64,000 nt of DNA from Arthrobacter sp. NicSoilB8 (GTDB lineage: Bacteria; Actinomycetota; Actinomycetes; Actinomycetales; Micrococcaceae): assembly GCF_019977355.1 (NCBI RefSeq), contig NZ_AP024655.1, forward strand, positions 3,596,001 through 3,660,000, given 5' to 3'. How positions within the stretch are numbered: position 1 is the first letter of the stretch; every line of letters starts with the position of its first letter. The position numbers were made by a program, and so were the translations under genes. Positions 57,565-64,000 of the stretch are shown in pieces. The notes beneath the pieces are model-generated. The model saw only the letters and a list, made by a program, of their open reading frames with translations. It was not told where the DNA came from and did no database searches.

Positions 57565-58497
57565 ATGTGCTACAACGGCGGAGGCGAAACAACTGGCCGG
57601 CAGGAAGCCGCGCCGGACTCGCCGAGCCGCCGGGCGTTCACCCGCCTCCTGCTGGCAGGCACCGGCCTCGCTGCCCTGACCGCCTGCACTCCGGCCCCGC
57701 CCAACACCCCGTCCGGCACACCGGGTCCGACGCCCGGGCCGGCGCCGGGCCTGGCCACTGCGACGCCGTCCGCCGCCGCATCGGCGTCGGGCTCCCCTCT
57801 GCCGGCAAGCGCGGCGGCAGCTGTTCCCGGGGCGCCCGCGCCGGCGGCTGCCCCGCCGTCGGCCGCCCCGCCGTCAGCCGCGGCCCCAGGGCCGCAGCAT
57901 TCACTCACGGACCCCACCAGCCCGTGGGTGATCGTGAACAAGCACAGGCCGCTCTCCCCAGCCACCTTCGTGCCGCCGGACCTGGCCCGGCCGGCCGTCC
58001 GCCTGGCCACTTCCGGCGAGGCGGCGCTGCTGAACAGCACGACGGCGGCCGCGGCGGAAAAGATGTTCGCTGCCGCGGCGGCCGACGGCGTCGTCATCAC
58101 CCTGGCCAGCGGATACCGTTCGTTCGCGACGCAAACGGCGACCTACGGCAACTGGGTGCACACGCAAGGGCAGGCCAAGGCTGACACGGCTTCAGCCCGT
58201 CCCGGATATTCCGAGCATCAGACGGGGTGGTCTTTCGATATCGGCGACGGCAGCGGCGCGGACGCGTTCACACCGCAGTTCAAGGACCGGCCGGCAGCCG
58301 TCTGGGCCAACGCCAATGCCCACCGTTTCGGCTTCGTGGTCCGCTACCCGTGGATGTTGCATGGAATCACGGGGTATTACTACGAGCCCTGGCACCTGCG
58401 GTTCATCGGCACTGCGGCGGCCGCGGACATGGCCGCCCGCGGAATCGGCACGCTTGAGGAATACTTCGGCTTGGAAGCCGCCCCGGACTACCTCTAG
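57565..58497 (+). CDS. D-alanyl-D-alanine carboxypeptidase-like lipoprotein (VanY type)
   Basis: 310 aa, exported. Twin-arginine signal SRRAFTRLLLAGTGLAALTAC (residues 21-41) with lipobox LTAC, so Cys41 would be lipidated. A Pro/Ala/Gly-rich linker (about 42-110) is followed by the VanY domain: SGYRSFATQTATYG, zinc-binding SEHQTGWSFDIG (His, Asp) and EPWHLRF (Glu, His). It would trim peptidoglycan stem peptides outside the membrane. It starts 5 nt after coaA with GGAAGG upstream, so the two are cotranscribed. Confidence 0.9.
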   Translation: MCYNGGGETTGRQEAAPDSPSRRAFTRLLLAGTGLAALTACTPAPPNTPSGTPGPTPGPAPGLATATPSAAASASGSPLPASAAAAVPGAPAPAAAPPSAAPPSAAAPGPQHSLTDPTSPWVIVNKHRPLSPATFVPPDLARPAVRLATSGEAALLNSTTAAAAEKMFAAAAADGVVITLASGYRSFATQTATYGNWVHTQGQAKADTASARPGYSEHQTGWSFDIGDGSGADAFTPQFKDRPAAVWANANAHRFGFVVRYPWMLHGITGYYYEPWHLRFIGTAAAADMAARGIGTLEEYFGLEAAPDYL

Positions 58498-58649
58498 GGC
58501 CTTCCTCCGCGCGGGCTTTCCCCACCTTTGCCACCACGACGCCGGGACCCGCCGCCGCAATCGGGTGACACGCCGTCGGACGCGGGAACAGGTGGGGAGA
58601 CCCGGCGGCGACGGCCACAGCTCCCGGCGGCGGCCGGCCGGCCGTGGGG

Positions 58650-60011
58650 TCAGTCCGAGACGAGTGCCAGCGCGAGCTCGGTCCGGACAACCTGGGCAAG
58701 GCGCTCCGCGACGTCCTGGGCAGTCTGATGGTCTCCGGCTTCCACCATGACGCGCACCACCGGCTCGGTGCCGGAAGGGCGCAACAGGACGCGTCCGGTG
58801 TCGCCAAGTTCGGCTTCGGCCACGGCAACGGCCGCGGCCACCACCTCATCGCCCTTCACACGCGTGCGGTCCACGCCCTTGACGTTGATGAGGACCTGGG
58901 GCAGCTTGGTCATGACGGTGGCCAGGTCCTTGAGCGGGCGCCCGGTGCGGGCCACCTGGGCTGCCAGCTGCAGGCCGGTCAGCACCCCGTCGCCGGTGGT
59001 GGCGTAGTCGGCGAAAATCACGTGCCCGGACTGTTCGCCGCCCAGGCTGAAGCCGCCGCTGCGCATTTCCTCGAGGACGTACCGGTCCCCCACTCCGGTT
59101 TCGCGGAGGCTGATCCCGGCGTCGCGGAGGGCGAGCTTCAGGCCGAGATTGCTCATGACGGTGGCCACAAGGACATCGTCCTTGAGCTTTCCGGAGGCCT
59201 TGAGGGCTACGGCCAGGATGGCCATGATCTGGTCGCCGTCCACCTCGTTGCCTTCATGGTCCACGGCCAGGCAGCGGTCGGCGTCGCCGTCGTGGGCGAT
59301 GCCGAGGTCCGCCCCGTGGTCCAGGACAGCGCGCTGGAGCTGGCCAAGATGCGTGGACCCGACTCCTTCGTTGATATTGTGGCCGTCCGGTTCGGCGCCA
59401 ATGACGATCACGTTGGCGCCGGCATCCTTGAACACCTGAGGAGAGCAGCCGCTGGCTGCGCCGTGGGCGCAGTCCAGGACGACGGTCAGGCCGTCCAGGC
59501 GGTGCGGAAGCGTGCCGAGCAGGTGCACGATATAGCGGTCCTCGGCGTCGGAGAAGCGCTGGATCCTTCCCACCTCGCCGCCGACAGGACGGACGGGCTC
59601 CTTGCCGAGCTGGTCCTCGATGGCGTCCTCGACGTCGTCGGGCAGCTTCTGGCCGCCCCGGGCGAAGAACTTGATGCCGTTGTCCGGCGCGGGGTTGTGG
59701 GAGGCGGAGATCATGACGCCGAAGTCGGCGTCGAGGTCCGCCACGAGGTAGGCGGCGGCCGGGGTGGGGAGCACGCCGGCGTCGTAGACGTCGATCCCCG
59801 AGCTCGACAGGCCGGCCTCCACGGCCGCCGCGAGGAACTCGCCGCTCGCCCGCGGGTCGCGGGCAACCACTGCGCGCGGCCGGTTTGGGGTCGTGTTTCG
59901 GTCATGGCCGAGTACGACGGCGGCAGCCTGGGCGAGCTGCAAGGCGAGCTCTGCGGTCAGCAAACCGTTCGCCAGGCCGCGGACTCCATCGGTTCCAAAT
60001 AATCTAGACAT
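58650..60011 (-). CDS. glmM: Phosphoglucosamine mutase
   Basis: Converts glucosamine-6-phosphate to glucosamine-1-phosphate for UDP-GlcNAc. 453 aa. [20 protein letters not shown] at the N-terminus, the phosphoserine loop [16 protein letters not shown] (about 101-116), [11 protein letters not shown] (metal loop), GEQSGHVIF, and [14 protein letters not shown] near the end. ATG 60011 is chosen over the frame start at 60077 for protein homology and for TAAGCT 7 nt upstream. Pathway partner of glmS, 2.2 kb away. Confidence 0.97.
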   Translation of the reverse strand: MSRLFGTDGVRGLANGLLTAELALQLAQAAAVVLGHDRNTTPNRPRAVVARDPRASGEFLAAAVEAGLSSSGIDVYDAGVLPTPAAAYLVADLDADFGVMISASHNPAPDNGIKFFARGGQKLPDDVEDAIEDQLGKEPVRPVGGEVGRIQRFSDAEDRYIVHLLGTLPHRLDGLTVVLDCAHGAASGCSPQVFKDAGANVIVIGAEPDGHNINEGVGSTHLGQLQRAVLDHGADLGIAHDGDADRCLAVDHEGNEVDGDQIMAILAVALKASGKLKDDVLVATVMSNLGLKLALRDAGISLRETGVGDRYVLEEMRSGGFSLGGEQSGHVIFADYATTGDGVLTGLQLAAQVARTGRPLKDLATVMTKLPQVLINVKGVDRTRVKGDEVVAAAVAVAEAELGDTGRVLLRPSGTEPVVRVMVEAGDHQTAQDVAERLAQVVRTELALALVSD

Positions 60012-60018
60012 TGGCTCC

Positions 60019-60024
60019 AGCTTA
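60019..60024 (-). promoter_or_regulatory. -10 box of leaderless glmM promoter
   Basis: TAAGCT on the minus strand, 7 nt before the ATG at 60011. GGAG in the 7-nt gap could also aid initiation. Confidence 0.4.
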
Positions 60025-60206
60025 GTCGATGGCCGGCCGCAAGCGGTGGTGCGCCAGCGTCGATCACCCTTCGGCACCGCCTCACGGCCGGGGTGTAGGC
60101 CGGACGGAGGGCGGCGTCGGACGGGAGGCGATCGTCGACTACTTGGTTCACGCGATTCGTGTACTCTAATTTTCCAAATCGCTCGCTAGGCCTTCCGTTA
60201 TCCGTT

Positions 60207-60212
60207 TATGCT
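60207..60212 (+). promoter_or_regulatory. -10 box of leaderless promoter, glycosyltransferase pair
   Basis: TATGCT lies 7 nt before the ATG at 60220 and overlaps the alternative ATG at 60208. The rest of the 60025-60206 gap is AT-richer than its surroundings. Confidence 0.4.
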
Positions 60213-60219
60213 TCGTGGC

Positions 60220-61458
60220 ATGAAACCTAGCTCTGGGGGCTTGGCGCTTGAAATTGTAGTACCGGTCTTTAATGAACAGGCCATACTCGAAAAAAGCATC
60301 ACGAAGCTCGCAAATTACCTGTTGCAAGAAATGACTTCGACGTGGCAAATCACTATCGCGGACAATGCCAGCACGGACAACACTCCGACGATTGCCCGGC
60401 GTTTGGCGGAGCAGCTGCCGAACGTGGTTTACCGCCGGCTCGAGGTCAAGGGACGCGGGTTCGCGCTGAGGGACGCTTGGAATGCATCCTCTGCCAAGGT
60501 GTTGGCGTATCTCGACGTTGATCTGTCAACGGACCTCGCCGCCCTCCCGCCACTCGTGGCGCCCCTGTTGTCGGGCCATTCGGATGTTTCCATCGGAACC
60601 AGACTGGGGCAGAGTTCCCGGGTCAGCCGCGGGCCGAAGCGCGAGTTCATTTCGCGGTCCTACAATTTTCTGCTCAGACGGACCATGCAGGTGCGATTCT
60701 CAGATGCCCAATGTGGTTTCAAGGCCATCCGGGCCGAAGTCGCCAAAAGGATCCTTCCCCACATTGAGGACAACGGGTGGTTCTTCGACACGGAGTTGTT
60801 GATCATTGCCGAGCGGTCCGGCTTGCGGATCCACGAAATTCCCGTGGACTGGGTTGACGACCCGGACAGCAGAGTGGATATCAGGCAGACGGCCGTGGAT
60901 GATCTCCGTGGGCTGGTCCGTGTTGCAGGCTCGCTTTTGAAGGGAAGCATTCCGGTTCAGGCAATCTACGCAGAGCTGGGACGTCGGCCCATCGTCCCGC
61001 CGGGACGGCCGAGCTTCTTCGGCCAGGTACTGCGGTTCGGTTTGGTGGGCGCGGCTTCAACCATCGCTTTTGCTTTGCTCTATTTGGTCCTTCAGGCACC
61101 CTTTGGCGCTCAGCAGGCGAACTTCCTGGCCCTGCTGCTGACTGCCGTCGGAAATACCGCAGCCAACCGCCGGTTCACGTTTGGCATTCGTGGTCCGGCG
61201 AGACTCTTCACCCAACAATTTCAAGGACTGGTGGTGTTCCTGTTGGCTTGGACCATTACGTCCTCTTCTCTGACGCTTCTTCATGCCGTCAATGTCGACG
61301 CCGCTCCAAGCCACGAACTCCTGGTCCTGACCGGTGCCAACGTTCTCGCCACCCTCCTCAGGTTTGTCCTGCTTCGGGCCTGGGTGTTCGGGGCGCGTCG
61401 CGGCAACCAGGGCGGTGCCCGCATATCCAACAGGCCGGCCGAGGAGCCTGCCCTTTGA
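60220..61458 (+). CDS. GT2 glycosyltransferase fused to a GtrA-type membrane domain
   Basis: 412 aa. N-terminal dolichol/polyprenyl-phosphate sugar synthase-like GT2 domain: LEIVVPVFNEQAILEKSI, TIADNASTDNTPTIAR, YLDVDLSTDL (DxD) and QCGFKAIRAEVA. After about 270, a GtrA domain with four membrane helices (LRFGLVGAASTIAFALLYLV; NRRFTFGIRG). It probably loads a sugar on polyprenyl phosphate and helps flip it. ATG 60220 is backed by TATGCT 7 nt upstream; the ATG at 60208 is an alternative. Lower GC than its neighbours. Coupled to the next gene. Confidence 0.88.
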   Translation: MKPSSGGLALEIVVPVFNEQAILEKSITKLANYLLQEMTSTWQITIADNASTDNTPTIARRLAEQLPNVVYRRLEVKGRGFALRDAWNASSAKVLAYLDVDLSTDLAALPPLVAPLLSGHSDVSIGTRLGQSSRVSRGPKREFISRSYNFLLRRTMQVRFSDAQCGFKAIRAEVAKRILPHIEDNGWFFDTELLIIAERSGLRIHEIPVDWVDDPDSRVDIRQTAVDDLRGLVRVAGSLLKGSIPVQAIYAELGRRPIVPPGRPSFFGQVLRFGLVGAASTIAFALLYLVLQAPFGAQQANFLALLLTAVGNTAANRRFTFGIRGPARLFTQQFQGLVVFLLAWTITSSSLTLLHAVNVDAAPSHELLVLTGANVLATLLRFVLLRAWVFGARRGNQGGARISNRPAEEPAL

Positions 61459-63383
61459 CCCCCGCGCAGGACCGTTCGCTGACGTCCGGGCCCGCCCTCA
61501 GCGAGCGGACGCCGGCCGTGGACCCAGGCCTCCTAGCAGAGTGGCCACGCACACTGTTCCACAGCAGCCGGTGGCAGCGGCCCGCCCTGCTGGTCCTGCT
61601 CGTGCTCACAGCGGTGCTCTACATGTGGGGCTTGGATCGCAACGGGTGGGCGAACTCCTACTACTCCGCGGCTGCCATGTCTGGCTCCCTCGACTGGACG
61701 GCATTTCTCTTTGGCGCCTCCGATCCCGGCAATGCGATCACCGTGGACAAGCCCCCTCTCAGTATCTGGGTCATGTCGCTATCCGTCCGCGCGTTCGGTC
61801 TCAGCTCCTGGAGCCTTTTGCTTCCGCAGGCGCTCATGGGCGTAACAGGCGTCTATCTTCTCTACCGAATGGTCCAAAAACGCTTCAATTCGACCGTTGG
61901 CCTCCTGGCCGCTGCATTCATGGCCGTCATGCCCGTCTCCACAGTCATGTTCCGGTACAACAATCCTGACGCGCTCCTGACACTGCTCATGATTGGCGTT
62001 GCCTTTCTTGCCCTGGAGTCCATCGATCGGGGCCAACTTAGATGGCTGCTTCTGGCCGGTCTGCTCACAGGCCTTGCACTTCTCACGAAACAGCTTCAGG
62101 TCCTGCTGCTGCTGCCGTCCGTCGCAGCCGCGTACCTCTTGTACGCACGCGTCCCCGGGCCCAAGCGGTGTCTGCATCTTCTCGCCGCTCTCGGCACGGC
62201 CGCGGTGGCAGGCGGCTGGTGGTTCTTGTTGGTTCAAATCACGGACCCGGCCCGGCGGCCGTTCATCGGCGGCTCCCGGCAGAACAGCGTCGTGGAACTC
62301 ACCTTGGGCTATAACGGGCTCGACCGCCTGACCGGGGAAGACGCCAGCAGGACCACAGCGGCGGGCATCACGGGCGCGGCAGATCATCTCGATGCCGGCT
62401 TCCAGCGTTTCCTCCAGCCACAGTTCTCCGGACAGAGCGGGTGGTTCCTCCCGTTGGCTGCGGCGGGTCTCTGCATCGGCCTCTGGTGCATTTTCCGGCG
62501 CCGAGTACCCCGCGCCGCAAGTGCGCTCCTCCTGCTGTGCTGCGTGTGGTTCGCCTGCTCCGCTACCGTGCTCGCGTTCATGTCTGGAATCGTGCACCCC
62601 TATTACGTCCTGACCGCCGTCCCGCCCATGTGTTGTCTGGCGGCTGTTGCCCTGGTGTATTTTCTGCATGGTCTCGCGGCCCCCCGCACGCGCTGGGCAG
62701 CTGTTATCACGCTGACGGCGAGCATGGTCTTTGCCTACGTCACCGCAGCCCGCTCGACGGCGGATTTCCCGGGTTTGCCCTATGTCATGCTGATAATTTG
62801 GGGCCTCGCGATCGCTGGGATCCTAATCCCGGCGCCAAGGCCCGCAGCCGCTCGGGCAACCGCGATGGTTCTGCTCGCCGCGTTGTTCCTCGGGCCGGCG
62901 CTGTGGTCGCTGAACACCGTTCTGACTCCCCATATTGGGGCCGGAGTGGTTGCTGGGCCCAGCATCCTGGGCATGCGCACCGACGAGCGCAATCGGGCCT
63001 CTTCCGACACTCATCCGAGCTACTTGGCCGTCATGTACGGTGATCTACCATCGGCAGGCGTGCTGGAGCGATTGCGCGGCCAGCCGCCTGCCGCGACCTG
63101 GGCCGCTGCCGTCGTGGGCGCTGAGACAGCAGCCAACTATCAGCTCGAGTCCGGCCGTGCGGTGCTGCCGCTGGGCGGGTTCGACGGGACGGATCCGTTC
63201 CCTACTCTGGAAGAGTTCGAGGTCCTGGTCACGGAGGGACGGGTGCGCTCAGTGGTGATCCAGAATCTGCCGCCGCAGACTCTGGAGGGCCGCGGCGAGT
63301 CGGCCAGAATCGTCGAGTGGGTGCGGCAGCGATTCGTTGCCGAAGATGTCGACGGTGCTCAATACTTTCAACTCGCCAAATAG
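61455..63383 (+). CDS. GT39-type integral membrane glycosyltransferase (ArnT/YkcB-like)
   Basis: 642 aa with about ten membrane helices. After the first helix comes GLDRNGWANSYYSAAAMSG, then the hallmark DKPPLSIWVMSLSVRAFG (about 97), and FRYNNPDALLTLLMIG. The C-terminal extracytoplasmic part (about 500-642) includes SRQNSVVELTLGYNGLDRL upstream and a NLPPQTLEGRGES region near the end. It would use a polyprenyl-linked sugar, likely made by the upstream GT2-GtrA protein. TTG 61455 overlaps the upstream stop (TTGA) with GAGGAG 10 nt before; the longer frame from 61248 lies inside the GT2 gene. Confidence 0.85.
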   Translation: MTPAQDRSLTSGPALSERTPAVDPGLLAEWPRTLFHSSRWQRPALLVLLVLTAVLYMWGLDRNGWANSYYSAAAMSGSLDWTAFLFGASDPGNAITVDKPPLSIWVMSLSVRAFGLSSWSLLLPQALMGVTGVYLLYRMVQKRFNSTVGLLAAAFMAVMPVSTVMFRYNNPDALLTLLMIGVAFLALESIDRGQLRWLLLAGLLTGLALLTKQLQVLLLLPSVAAAYLLYARVPGPKRCLHLLAALGTAAVAGGWWFLLVQITDPARRPFIGGSRQNSVVELTLGYNGLDRLTGEDASRTTAAGITGAADHLDAGFQRFLQPQFSGQSGWFLPLAAAGLCIGLWCIFRRRVPRAASALLLLCCVWFACSATVLAFMSGIVHPYYVLTAVPPMCCLAAVALVYFLHGLAAPRTRWAAVITLTASMVFAYVTAARSTADFPGLPYVMLIIWGLAIAGILIPAPRPAAARATAMVLLAALFLGPALWSLNTVLTPHIGAGVVAGPSILGMRTDERNRASSDTHPSYLAVMYGDLPSAGVLERLRGQPPAATWAAAVVGAETAANYQLESGRAVLPLGGFDGTDPFPTLEEFEVLVTEGRVRSVVIQNLPPQTLEGRGESARIVEWVRQRFVAEDVDGAQYFQLAK

Positions 63384-63398
63384 GAGGACCCAAAACAG

Positions 63399-63436
63399 CG
63401 AAAGCCCGCCCCGCCGAGTGGCGGAACGGGCTTTCG
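63399..63436. terminator. Hairpin between the glycosyltransferase and rpsI
   Basis: CGAAAGCCCG pairs with CGGGCTTTCG around an inner CCGCC/GGCGG stem. It is 16 nt past the GT39 stop. The U-tract (TGTTTTGG) is on the minus-strand side, so it also backs up the rpsI terminator. Confidence 0.75.
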
Positions 63437-63489
63437 TGCAAGCGACAAAGCGCTTGGAAGCGGGATTAGCGCTTGTGGACCCGAGCGCT

Positions 63490-63548
63490 AAAAAGCGCCG
63501 AGGGCCCCAACCGCCGGTCGCGCCAGCGGCCGACGGTTGGGTAGGCGC
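63490..63548 (-). terminator. Intrinsic terminator of rpsI
   Basis: On the minus strand, GCGCC...GGCGC encloses CCCAACCG...CGGTTGGG and is followed at once by TTTTT. It begins 4 nt past the rpsI stop. Confidence 0.9.
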
Positions 63549-63552
63549 ATTT

Positions 63553-64000
63553 TTAGCGCTTGGAGTACTGCTGAGCCTTACGGGCCTTCTTGAGACCGGC
63601 CTTCTTGCGCTCGATGACACGAGCGTCGCGGCGCAGGTAACCGGCCTTCTTCAGGGTGGCGCGGTTGTTCTCGGTGTCGATCTCGTTCAGCGAACGGGCG
63701 ATGCCGAGGCGCAGGGCACCGGCCTGGCCGGAGATGCCGCCACCGTGAATACGGGCAATGACGTCATAGGCACCGTCAAGATCGAGGATCTTGAAGGGCT
63801 CGTTGACGTCCTGCTGGTGCAGCTTGTTCGGGAAGTAGTTCGCCAGCTCGCGGCCGTTGATGGTCCACTTGCCGGAGCCCGGCACAACGCGAACGCGTGC
63901 AACGGCTTCCTTGCGACGGCCAACTGCAGCGCCGGCAACGGTCAGTGCCGGGCGTTCCTTCTTCGGCGCTACTGCTTCCGCAGCACCGCTCTCCGAGGTG
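63553..64000 (-). CDS. rpsI: 30S ribosomal protein S9, N-terminus cut by window edge
   Basis: The last 149 codons are visible. S9 core: [48 protein letters not shown] (with [16 protein letters not shown]), ending in the basic [12 protein letters not shown] that reaches the ribosomal P site. An Ala/Glu-rich extension ([15 protein letters not shown]) precedes the core, as in other actinobacteria. rplM is expected upstream, outside the window. Confidence 0.97.
   Translation of the reverse strand, partial: TSESGAAEAVAPKKERPALTVAGAAVGRRKEAVARVRVVPGSGKWTINGRELANYFPNKLHQQDVNEPFKILDLDGAYDVIARIHGGGISGQAGALRLGIARSLNEIDTENNRATLKKAGYLRRDARVIERKKAGLKKARKAQQYSKR

Overview
The window is one contiguous piece of a high-GC actinobacterial chromosome, most likely from the Arthrobacter/Pseudarthrobacter group (Micrococcaceae). 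The reasons are the base composition, a mycothiol gene (mshA), a GuaB3-type IMPDH homologue, a groES-groEL operon under two CIRCE operators with a His-rich GroEL tail, and many genes that start directly after a TANNNT box. The core order, read right to left as rpsI, glmM, glmS, nnr, alr, tsaE-tsaB-rimI-tsaD, groES-groEL, guaB, guaB3, guaA, follows the conserved actinobacterial backbone as I know it from Mycobacterium. I see no tRNA, rRNA, insertion sequence, prophage or true CRISPR array. Both ends cut genes: galU on the left and rpsI on the right.

Layout: 0-3 kb holds galU (partial), 5-formyl-THF cyclo-ligase, a zinc-ribbon FmdB gene preceded by a CIRCE-like operator, and a SAF-domain protein. 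3-11 kb holds a very large helicase-like/nuclease fusion, guaA, a DUF3817 membrane protein and SURF1. 11-19 kb holds a PTS EIIA protein, glpD, guaB3, an ABC exporter and guaB. 19-25 kb holds two paralogous acyltransferase-SGNH proteins around a DUF389 membrane protein. 25-27 kb holds groEL and groES. 27.6-32 kb holds a small membrane protein, a THUMP-like methyltransferase, a shikimate dehydrogenase and a glutamate-cysteine ligase-like enzyme. 32-36 kb is the alr-tsaE-tsaB-rimI-tsaD operon. 36.7-40 kb holds a PfkB kinase divergent from a GH4 glycosidase, and a GNAT enzyme. 40-44.5 kb holds mshA, fhs and ino1. 44.6-52.5 kb holds an aldo/keto reductase and the glgX-treY-treZ trehalose operon. 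52.5-60 kb holds nnr, acpS, glmS, coaA, a VanY-type lipoprotein and glmM. 60-63.4 kb holds a GT2-GtrA protein with a GT39-type membrane glycosyltransferase, followed by rpsI.

Functional links: guaB and guaA make GMP. Ino1 supplies inositol phosphate to MshA for mycothiol. GlgX, TreY and TreZ turn glycogen-type glucan into trehalose. GlmS and GlmM make glucosamine-1-phosphate and Alr makes D-Ala for the wall. TsaB, TsaD and TsaE make t6A on tRNA.

The most unusual content is non-coding. Two intergenic arrays, at 27.1-27.6 kb and 36.2-36.6 kb, are built from short near-palindromic CATG-centred sites. In the first the sites recur about every 31 bp. In the second, triplets of sites sit in a 122-bp tandem unit. 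Both arrays lie just upstream of the promoters of essential genes (groES and alr). Other notable points are a CIRCE-like site at the FmdB gene, one promoter module shared by the two acyltransferases, a helicase-like protein whose Walker A lysine is glutamine, and a family of long extragenic palindromes.
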